DNA of 8,725 nt from Porticoccaceae bacterium UBA4026 (GTDB lineage: Bacteria; Pseudomonadota; Gammaproteobacteria; Pseudomonadales; Porticoccaceae), in contig DGAQ01000033.1 in assembly GCA_002382445.1 (NCBI GenBank), forward strand, positions 1 to 8,725, given 5' to 3'. Below are positions 1 through 5,336 of this stretch, in pieces. The notes under the pieces were generated by a model. That model had not been told where the DNA came from, ran no database searches, and saw only the letters and a program-made list of their open reading frames with translations. Position 1 is the stretch's first letter; each line of letters begins with the position of its first letter. A program made the position numbers and the translations under genes.

Positions 1-282
1 CGAGTTGCTGCAGATATTAGCGATCAAAAAAGCCGTTCATCTCAAGAAATAAAAGATGTTCAGGACAGGCTTGAGGACACAATCCGTTCACTCAACATTA
101 AGATGGAAGTTAAATCCAGCCACCTTAATTTTAGTGTCGACGAGATCTCCGACCGTGTAATGGTGACAGTGACTAACAAAAATACGGGAGAAGTAGTTAG
201 GCAGGTCCCAGCCGATGCGATCCTTAAAGTCGCTCACAATATGGAGGCCCTCAAGGGCGTCATATTCGACGAAATGTTTTAG
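1..282 (+). CDS. flaG: FlaG family flagellar protein, 3' part (5' end outside window)
   Basis: The frame is open from base 1 and ends at TAG 280-282, giving 93 residues. The start codon lies off the left edge. The C-terminal half matches the FlaG family: a beta-strand stretch (HLNFSVDEISDRVMVTV) is followed by the hallmark NTGEVVRQVPADAILKVA and the closing GVIFDEMF, close to the family pattern of D-x-x-TGEVIRQIP-x-E-x-x-x-x ending in G-L-x-F/D. The visible N-terminal part is hydrophilic and probably helical (DVQDRLEDTIRSLNIKM). FlaG proteins are usually encoded just after flagellin and influence filament length or assembly in some polar-flagellated bacteria, so a flagellin gene may lie to the left; that is inference. 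The ORF on the opposite strand across this region is a shadow of this gene. Confidence 0.9.
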   Translation, partial: RVAADISDQKSRSSQEIKDVQDRLEDTIRSLNIKMEVKSSHLNFSVDEISDRVMVTVTNKNTGEVVRQVPADAILKVAHNMEALKGVIFDEMF

Positions 283-290
283 CACTCTCG

Positions 291-321
291 CGCCCCCTGA
301 TAGCCATGCAATTAGGGGGCG
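291..321 (+). terminator. GC-rich hairpin after flaG
   Basis: A perfect 8-bp inverted repeat (CGCCCCCT at 291-298 and AGGGGGCG at 314-321) can be extended inward by a G-T wobble and two A-T pairs, leaving a 9-nt loop. It starts 8 bp after the flaG stop, the usual place for a terminator. There is no U-run after the stem on either strand, so it is not a textbook intrinsic terminator. It could act as a weak or Rho-assisted terminator, or protect the 3' end of the flaG mRNA. Confidence 0.5.
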
Positions 322-443
322 TAGGGAGGCTAATCATATAACCTGCGTTAATATCTATAGCCCCTCCCCTATCTCCCCGGCTGTGGCCTGACAGCAGCCA
401 GCTCACTAAAAATTTTCTGTTACCACATTCGATACCGCGAATA

Positions 444-472
444 ATGACGAAAGCATTGAATGGCACTATACT
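444..472 (+). promoter_or_regulatory. Possible sigma70-type promoter for the Sel1-repeat gene
   Basis: ATGACG at 444-449 matches 4 of 6 bases of the -35 consensus. TATACT at 467-472 matches 5 of 6 bases of the -10 consensus. The spacer is exactly 17 bp. Transcription would begin near 479, giving a leader of about 35 nt before the ATG at 514. The site lies in the 231-bp gap after flaG, downstream of the hairpin, so the Sel1 gene may be transcribed on its own. The rest of this gap shows only short, weak inverted repeats (for example GCTGT 380-384 with ACAGC 391-395). The promoter call is by eye only. Confidence 0.35.
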
Positions 473-513
473 GGTTCTCCCCTATATGTTTAATGAAGCG
501 ACACTGATAATTT

Positions 514-1335
514 ATGAGCACCAAGCCCATTATTTTGCTGCCAAACTCTGCTAGGTGTTTCTCCCTAGGTGCGGCAATTATCGCCTTTTTAATCTTTTCG
601 TTTACTGCGCTACCGACCGCCAAAGCTCAATCAAACCGATTTGAAGCAGGCGTCGCGGCGAAAGAGCGAGGTCAGTACCTTACCGCTATCCGCTCCTGGC
701 TCCCCTTAGCTGAAGACGGGATGGCTGATGCACAAGTTAATCTGGGGCATATGTATAACGAGGGCTTCGGTGTAGACCGGGATTTGAGTACCGCCCTATA
801 TTGGTACGAACGCGCAGCAGAGTCAGGCCTTGGGGAAGCGAAGTATAATCTTGGCTTGCTTTATTTTTACGGCGACGGGGTGCCGAAAGATTTAGTCACT
901 GCTATCACTTTATTCCGCGAGGCTGAGGAACAAAACATCCAAGAAGCGTCATACATGCTTGGTGTGGCAGCTCTTTCGGGTGACGGGGTCCCCATTGACA
1001 AAACCGAAGCCAGGGAGCGATTCGAGAGAGCAGCTCTGGCAGGAATACCCGAAGCGCAATTGGCCTACGCATCGGTAGCTCAATCAGGAGAGGGGGGAGA
1101 GCCAGTCAGCTCTGGCTTTTTTGGCCTATTTGGATCCAACAAACCCCCGGAGGGCCGCCCTGTTGTCGCCTACGTTTGGGCGCGCCTTGCACAGATCAAC
1201 GGCCTTACCGCCCCTGAACTCACGCAAGTGTTGGAGGTCGCAGAGATCATGCTCACCACCTCTAAAGAGGAGGCCGAAGGAATTATTACAACCTGTCTCG
1301 CCAGCGAGCTATCAAACTGTCCTACAGCAGACTAG
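514..1335 (+). CDS. Secreted Sel1-repeat (SLR/TPR-like) protein
   Basis: This is a 273-residue protein. Residues 1-38 look like a Sec signal peptide: a polar start, a hydrophobic core around 18-33 (GAAIIAFLIFSFTALP) and a likely signal peptidase I site after AKA (36-38). From about residue 43 there are tandem Sel1-like helical repeats: about 66-101 (A-x-A-Q-x-N-L-G-x-M-Y then G-x-G-V), 102-137 and 138-173, with a degenerate fourth from 174. The C-terminal part (about 216-269) has the AYVWARLAQ-type tail often seen after Sel1 repeats and ends with two cysteines (C261, C269) that could form a disulfide in the periplasm. Sel1 repeats are protein-protein interaction scaffolds, and no catalytic residues are visible. 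The start is supported by the signal peptide; the Shine-Dalgarno sequence is weak. The gene ends tail to tail with motB, the two sharing CTAG. A role in motility is suggested only by position. Confidence 0.88.
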   Translation: MSTKPIILLPNSARCFSLGAAIIAFLIFSFTALPTAKAQSNRFEAGVAAKERGQYLTAIRSWLPLAEDGMADAQVNLGHMYNEGFGVDRDLSTALYWYERAAESGLGEAKYNLGLLYFYGDGVPKDLVTAITLFREAEEQNIQEASYMLGVAALSGDGVPIDKTEARERFERAALAGIPEAQLAYASVAQSGEGGEPVSSGFFGLFGSNKPPEGRPVVAYVWARLAQINGLTAPELTQVLEVAEIMLTTSKEEAEGIITTCLASELSNCPTAD

Positions 1336-2441
1336 TTTGGCGTGAAAACCACCTCAATCCGCCTATTGCGAGCTCTGCCAGCGGCCGTCTCATTACTCGC
1401 GACTGGGGCAGTATCGGCGAAAGCTGACATGTAAATATCGCCCGGCCTTAAATACAGTTCATCTAGGAAAAATTCAGTAACCGCAGCAGCTCGCGCAGAC
1501 GATAAATCCCAGTTGTCGCTATACCTTCCACCAAATGCCAATGGCGAGCTATCAGTATGCCCCTCAATACGTGTTATACCCGCAAGGGGAAGGAGTGTAT
1601 CGCCTATCTGGTTAAGTAACTCAACAAAGTTAGGCCTAAACAATGCAGAGCCGCTCGAGAAACTCTCATCGCCTGCTATAGTGATTACGACTGTCTCCTC
1701 TTCTCTCCTAACCTCAATCAAACCGGCCCTCGTTTCATCAGCGAGCGAGATCAGTACCTCCCTATAAGCCTCAGCTACCGTATCGACTTCCTGTCTCGCA
1801 ACCGTTGCAGTGGTTACGGCCTGAGTACCATCGAGCACTTCTATTACACCACTGGTTTGTGACTGAGCTGCCGCCACTTGTAGAAAGACTTCAAGCAAGT
1901 CGCGATCCAGTCGACCCTGGTTCATGGCTCCGTCTTCAGAGTCGCCTTCACCAGCGCCAATGTCAATCAGCTCAACCACTACTCGATTATTCTCGATCCT
2001 GGTCTCTACTTTTCCTTCCGCGATCTCCTTCGACAGACGCTGCTCAAGAATCTCAAGCGCGTTTGTCGCCTCTGTCGATCGCTCCTGCGCTACGTCAGGC
2101 TCTGACTCTGGCTGAGGTTCATCTGTGCGCTCTTCTTGAATTATATCAAATACTTGCGGATCTACCTGGGCTGATCGGAATTGTTCCATGATCACATTTT
2201 CAGCTGTAGCCTCCTGAAAAAGAGGAACCTCCCTCTGGACACCAAACGTGGACGCCATAGATTCTTCTAAAATACGGTATTTTTCAGGAGTGACAATCGC
2301 GATCGATATAAGTATGACGAAGAAGGCCATCAACAAAATAGCCATATCTGAGAAGGTGCCCAGGTAAAGAGGCGCAACCTGGGGGCACAGCGGGCACTCT
2401 TCTATCGGTTCATCTGGCGTAGGTATCTTGTTCTTAGCCAT
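1332..2441 (-). CDS. motB: Second PomB/MotB-type flagellar stator protein (MotB paralogue 2)
   Basis: A 369-residue stator B subunit. The short cytoplasmic N-terminus carries CPLCP (C16, C19), resembling the Cys-Pro start of Vibrio PomB. The single membrane helix, about 25-49, begins LGTFSDMAILLMAFF, and D32 is the conserved ion-binding aspartate. The plug and linker follow (about 50-125, acidic and Pro/Glu-rich at 103-124). The C-terminal OmpA-like peptidoglycan-binding domain is complete: GHTDSSPL 294-301, NWDLSSARA 310-318 and NRRIEV 359-364. Residues about 128-205 look like a degenerate copy of the first half of that domain, which helps explain why it is longer than PomB (about 315). The gene starts 6 bp after the upstream motB paralogue; its likely ribosome site (GGAG, 2454-2457) lies in the end of that gene with a long 12-nt spacing, so translation may be coupled. 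All key residues are present, so it is not a decayed copy. Confidence 0.93.
   Translation of the reverse strand: MAKNKIPTPDEPIEECPLCPQVAPLYLGTFSDMAILLMAFFVILISIAIVTPEKYRILEESMASTFGVQREVPLFQEATAENVIMEQFRSAQVDPQVFDIIQEERTDEPQPESEPDVAQERSTEATNALEILEQRLSKEIAEGKVETRIENNRVVVELIDIGAGEGDSEDGAMNQGRLDRDLLEVFLQVAAAQSQTSGVIEVLDGTQAVTTATVARQEVDTVAEAYREVLISLADETRAGLIEVRREEETVVITIAGDESFSSGSALFRPNFVELLNQIGDTLLPLAGITRIEGHTDSSPLAFGGRYSDNWDLSSARAAAVTEFFLDELYLRPGDIYMSAFADTAPVASNETAAGRARNRRIEVVFTPN
1539..2060 (-). repeat. Internal half-OmpA duplication in MotB paralogue 2
   Basis: Copy A (residues about 128-205, bases 1827-2060) and copy B (about 226-301, bases 1539-1766) share one layout: a helix ending in E-x-x-x-G-K/L-V/I-E, a charged turn, a beta strand (VVVEL in A, VVITI in B), an amphipathic helix, and a second strand (GVIEVLDG in A, TRIEGHTD in B). 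Copy B continues into the real OmpA-like domain. Copy A lacks the F-x-SG-x-A-L and HTD motifs, so it probably does not bind peptidoglycan. This was found by eye at protein level; no DNA-level repeat remains. Confidence 0.55.
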
Positions 2442-2447
2442 GTCTGT

Positions 2448-3623
2448 TCATTGCTCCACAATAAAATCGGAGAGCTTGATCTCGATGCGACGATTTAATG
2501 CCCGGCCTTCCGCGGTTTCATTAGTCGCCACAGGAACGGTGTCGGCAAAACCCACTATGGAAAAACGCGCGTTCTCAAGGGTCGGCCGCTGAAGGAGTTC
2601 GGTAGTGACATTACTCGCTCTTGCGGCAGAGAGATCCCAATTCGACCGAAATTCGTCGCTGAACGCGATAGGCTGGTTGTCCGAGTGCCCTTCGACTCGC
2701 ACCCTCCTAGCAACCGCTTCGATAGAACGCGCAACATCAGCCAACAGCAACTGAAATTGAGAAGTCAGATTTGCTCCGCCGGACTGGAAAGAATCTTGGG
2801 ATGCGATGCGAATGATGATCTCATCATCGATTCGCTCAACCACAAGCCTCCCATTTTGCTCCTGACTCTGCAGGCTGCTGCGAACTTGCTCAAAACGCTC
2901 CTCTGCGATTCGCTCTCGTTCCTCGCTTTCGTCTGCTGCACTATTTGAGACTGCAAATACATTCACTTCGCGTATGAGCTCAGACTGAACCTGAGCAACA
3001 GTCTCTGATACCTGAATAATAATCTGAGGTACAACACCCGCTCGACGTTCTAAGGCCCCCTGATTGGTTCCTGCAGCAGAGGCAGCTGTATTCACTTCAA
3101 CGATCAGAGAATCATCTTCTATTTTTACTTCGACTTCACCCCGCTCAATCTCGTTTGCAAGAACCGCTTGAAGAATCTCAAATTCACGTTCGACGTCATA
3201 CTTGTCGTCAAATTGCTCCGTGTTTCGAAGCAAAATAACACCATCAGACTCTTCGGCCTTTTGTCTCATGGCATCAGACAGGTCTGACTGAGAGTCGGCA
3301 GGCGAAAAGGTATCAACTATAAGGGAGCGCGCCGAGGGCGGCTTGATATTTAAATTGATGGTTTCAACACCAAACGCTAACCGCATTGAACCGCTAAGCT
3401 TTTGAAAACTTTGGATATCAAATTGAACCATAGACAGGAGCAATACGAAGAAGGCCATTAGAAGAATGGCCATATCAGAAAACGTTGCCATCCAGACTGG
3501 AACGCCCATTGGGCACGCGTCGCACTCTAAGGGCGGGGGCCCCGTGTCTAATTCAATTACAGGAGGAATTGCCTCGGCGCCCGAGCCTACTACGTCGAAC
3601 TCTTGAGCTGGGGCTGTATTCAT
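2448..3623 (-). CDS. motB: First PomB/MotB-type flagellar stator protein (MotB paralogue 1)
   Basis: A 391-residue stator B subunit directly after motA. The N-terminal cytoplasmic tail is unusually long (about 42 residues) and ends in CDACP (C34, C37). The membrane helix, about 42-65, begins VWMATFSDMAILLMAFF, with D50 as the ion-binding aspartate. The next segment (FDIQSFQKLSGSMRLAFGVE, 68-87) closely resembles the PomB plug region. The OmpA-like peptidoglycan-binding domain, about 260-387, has GHSDNQPI 312-319, SNWDLSAARA 327-336 and NRRIEI 377-382. Residues about 147-226 repeat the first half of this domain in degenerate form. A charged, probably helical linker (about 229-248) joins the two. 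The family role is to anchor the MotA ring to peptidoglycan and conduct ions. The gene begins 29 bp after motA with a good site (GAGG, 3631-3634, 7-nt spacing) and runs into the second paralogue. Confidence 0.95.
   Translation of the reverse strand: MNTAPAQEFDVVGSGAEAIPPVIELDTGPPPLECDACPMGVPVWMATFSDMAILLMAFFVLLLSMVQFDIQSFQKLSGSMRLAFGVETINLNIKPPSARSLIVDTFSPADSQSDLSDAMRQKAEESDGVILLRNTEQFDDKYDVEREFEILQAVLANEIERGEVEVKIEDDSLIVEVNTAASAAGTNQGALERRAGVVPQIIIQVSETVAQVQSELIREVNVFAVSNSAADESEERERIAEERFEQVRSSLQSQEQNGRLVVERIDDEIIIRIASQDSFQSGGANLTSQFQLLLADVARSIEAVARRVRVEGHSDNQPIAFSDEFRSNWDLSAARASNVTTELLQRPTLENARFSIVGFADTVPVATNETAEGRALNRRIEIKLSDFIVEQ
2673..3185 (-). repeat. Internal half-OmpA duplication in MotB paralogue 1
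   Basis: Copy A (residues about 147-226, bases 2946-3185) and copy B (about 243-317, bases 2673-2897) align by eye. LANEIERGEVEVKIEDD in A corresponds to LQSQEQNGRLVVERIDD in B, LIVEV to IIIRI, then a long amphipathic helix, and REVNVFAVSN to RRVRVEGHSDN. Only copy B has the functional OmpA motifs. Both MotB paralogues carry a matching copy A, including a shared NQG-x-L-E/D-R element, so the internal duplication probably came before the gene duplication. Confidence 0.6.
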
Positions 3624-3652
3624 TATCTAGCCTCTACTAAACCGGAGCTGCA

Positions 3653-4426
3653 CTAGGCGGTGACGGTATTTCGTGCGCGCGGCGCGACATAGGCATTCAG
3701 CTGATCTTCAAGGACTCTGGGATTTCCGCCAGCCTGAATGAACTGTACCCCCTGGATAATGATTTCGCGGTTAAGGCTCTCAAGATCAGATTGCACACCC
3801 AGCTTGTTCGCAATAGGTAAAAAGACAGCATTAGCTAAAAATGCGCCGTAGAGTGTTGTAAGCACGGCTACTGACATATTTGTACCGAGCGTCGCCACAT
3901 CTTCCATATTTGCCAGCAAAGCCACAAGCCCGACAAGAGTACCGACCATCCCCATGGCGGGAGCAACCTCACCCATATATGCGATGACCGAAATACCGTG
4001 CTTGTGTCTCAATTTCATAGCCACCAACTCGGAGGAAAGAGTTTGCTTTACAACGTGAGGCTGCGCGCCGTCGACCAGCATGCGTATTGCCGTCGCCATA
4101 AACGGGTTAGATATTTCTTGCGATTCAAGCGCGATGATGCCGTCCTTACGCGCGATAGTGGCTAAATCTACAATTTTTCCTATTATGGAGGTAGGAGGCT
4201 CGATTACGCCAACGAAAGATTGTCCCATTATTGAAAATAGATTTTTAATTTCTGACATCGATGCTTTTAGCAGAGTTGCCATGATCATTCCGGCCACTAC
4301 GATTATCATTCCAGATTGACTGTAAAATGACTTAATAGGCATATTATTTTCGTTACAAATAAAAACGATGGCGGTAATCAAAACTCCCCAGCCACCAAAG
4401 AAGCCTAATAACGTAGGTACATTCAT
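3653..4426 (-). CDS. motA: PomA/MotA flagellar stator protein
   Basis: A 257-residue inner-membrane protein, close to Vibrio PomA (about 253) and shorter than E. coli MotA (295). Four membrane segments are visible, at about 3-23, 38-55, 147-172 and 183-205, with a cytoplasmic loop between the second and third. That loop holds IARKDGIIALE (R93, K94, E101), matching the PomA charged residues that contact FliG. EVAPAMGMVGTLVGLVALLANM (from 153) and VLTTLYGA (188-195) are near-identical to PomA. P156, T163, T190 and T191 align with PomA P151, T158, T185 and T186, which favours Na+ coupling (inference). It forms the ring around a MotB dimer in the stator. The start is supported by AGGAA at 4433-4437 with 6-nt spacing. 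It is the first gene of motA-motB-motB. The 146 bp upstream shows no convincing promoter by eye. Confidence 0.96.
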   Translation of the reverse strand: MNVPTLLGFFGGWGVLITAIVFICNENNMPIKSFYSQSGMIIVVAGMIMATLLKASMSEIKNLFSIMGQSFVGVIEPPTSIIGKIVDLATIARKDGIIALESQEISNPFMATAIRMLVDGAQPHVVKQTLSSELVAMKLRHKHGISVIAYMGEVAPAMGMVGTLVGLVALLANMEDVATLGTNMSVAVLTTLYGAFLANAVFLPIANKLGVQSDLESLNREIIIQGVQFIQAGGNPRVLEDQLNAYVAPRARNTVTA

Positions 4427-4572
4427 AACTTTTTCCTAATTCTAGTGTCTTGACCACTCGTGATGCGGAAGGAAGCGATCATTTGGGACTATTCTGCTTC
4501 TCTAGCTCATTCCTCTAAAAAACATTTGGCGCAAGAAGACCAACGAATCTAAGAGTCGTGCCTCTGTTGTTT

Positions 4573-4818
4573 CTAGGGTGAGGGCTCACGAATCAGCTTG
4601 TAAAGAAACAGTAAACCGCAACAAGCTAATAAGCCTCCTGCCAGCAGCGTGGACAAATCTATTCCAAACCTATGGGCAAAATTGGGGCCAAAATAGAGAT
4701 AGCTAACCAGCAGAATTGCAGTGAGTGCACGCCGCCGAATCCTAACGCAGGTTTGACAGTTACCTTGCTTTTTGTAACTGAATAAATCGATTATCGAACG
4801 CAATTCTTCAGCTTTCAC
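4573..4818 (-). CDS. Hypothetical small two-helix membrane protein with CxxC
   Basis: An 81-residue ORF with a GTG start (4816-4818); no ATG, GTG or TTG lies further upstream before the in-frame stop. I do not recognise a family. Residues 1-19 are polar, 21-24 are CQTC, and 26-30 (RIRRR) form a strong positive patch just before a hydrophobic segment (about 31-51). A second hydrophobic segment, about 54-76 (STLLAGGLLACCGLLFLYKLI), ends in a basic tail. The positive-inside rule places both ends in the cytoplasm with a hairpin in the membrane. The ribosome site is weak. The ORF lies on the same strand as motA, 146 bp before it, and 253 bp after the small Cys protein. The coherent membrane-protein layout favours a real gene, but the non-ATG start, weak ribosome site and isolation leave real doubt. 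Confidence 0.45.
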   Translation of the reverse strand: MKAEELRSIIDLFSYKKQGNCQTCVRIRRRALTAILLVSYLYFGPNFAHRFGIDLSTLLAGGLLACCGLLFLYKLIREPSP

Positions 4819-5071
4819 GTATGAATCTTCGCACTTTGAGTTTTTCTGATTAAATTTACGAATTTAAGTGGTCGGGAGAATAGCGTATCTTCTACTAAGT
4901 TAAAAGTAGCGCACATTAAAAATTCGACATTTATCTAATTCCTGTGACAGCACTTAGGCAGGAGTTGCAGGATAGTTAGTCGGAGGACAAAAAAGAAATA
5001 GACGCCAGTAAAATCAATGGGTTAACTAATCTAGTGAGGATGAACTAAAAGTAGGTATCTCTTGCGGAACA
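4819..5071. other. Non-coding stretch between the flagellar structural genes and the stator genes
   Basis: These 253 bp hold no convincing gene. They are AT-rich next to the 81-residue ORF. Two weak inverted repeats are visible: CTACT 4892-4896 with AGTAG 4905-4909, and TCCTG with CAGGA around 4940-4964, the latter with a long loop. On the - strand there is a short T-rich run around 4989-4996, but no stem precedes it, so no clear terminator for the flgK-flgL-fliD transcript is seen. A weak promoter-like pair for the downstream ORF (TTTAAC, 16 bp, TATTCT, - strand, about 4878-4905) is too poor to call. Confidence 0.4.
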
Positions 5072-5305
5072 CTAAACACTAATATCGAGATTAAAGCCAG
5101 ACGTAACCTTGCTCTCTGTTAAAACCTCGCTATCCGATGGCAAGCCTCTGACGTGAAAGCTTAGGCACATCGTTCCATCAGCCTCAAAGACTTCCACCGC
5201 AGGTAGCACCTTTGACTTAAACTGCATCGCGCGGCATCCATAGGGTCGCTCTGGATCCCAGGTCACGTAAAAATATCGACACCTTTGGCAGTTAGGTTGC
5301 TTCAT
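5072..5305 (-). CDS. Small four-cysteine (putative metal-binding) protein after fliD
   Basis: A 77-residue soluble protein. The conserved-looking core is at the N-terminus: C6-x2-C9, YFYVTWDPERPYGC (C24), FKSKVLP (29-35) and a final Cys at 47 followed by L-x-F. Four cysteines in this spacing suggest a small zinc or iron-sulfur site. From memory, short bacterial proteins with this pattern (CxxCxxFYVTWD, PxGC, FKS, C) are widespread and sometimes labelled uracil-DNA glycosylase in databases. Nothing here resembles a full glycosylase, and I would not use that name. The last 25 residues are not conserved-looking. It begins 31 bp after the fliD stop on the same strand, so it is probably co-transcribed with flgK-flgL-fliD, in a place where fliS is often found. 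The ribosome site is weak. Function is unknown. Confidence 0.78.
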   Translation of the reverse strand: MKQPNCQRCRYFYVTWDPERPYGCRAMQFKSKVLPAVEVFEADGTMCLSFHVRGLPSDSEVLTESKVTSGFNLDISV

Positions 5306-5336
5306 AAGATAAAATATCGGCCCAGGTAAAACCCAA

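Noticed and set aside
88..285. - strand ORF at the left edge
   Set aside because: It is antisense to the FlaG frame, which has clear family motifs.
420..623. - strand ORFs across the flaG-Sel1 gap (260-466 and 420-623)
   Set aside because: They have no domain, no ribosome site, and overlap the likely promoter and signal-peptide region of the Sel1 gene.
1805..2191. 128-residue + strand ORF opposite motB paralogue 2
   Set aside because: It is a shadow of the motB frame, with a leucine/arginine/serine-rich composition typical of antisense translation and no family match.
1332..2441. MotB paralogue 2 as a decaying duplicate
   Set aside because: The frame is intact, and the ion-binding Asp and all OmpA-domain motifs are kept.
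4427..4572. sigma28- or sigma54-type promoter before motA
   Set aside because: The best sigma28-like match (TAGA with a GCAGAATA box) has poor box identity and an off spacing. The GG and GC pair seen is 7 bp apart rather than the 10 needed for sigma54.
4441..5040. Several CTAG tetranucleotides in the gaps between genes
   Set aside because: They are irregularly spaced with no shared flanking sequence, so they do not look like a repeat or binding-site array.
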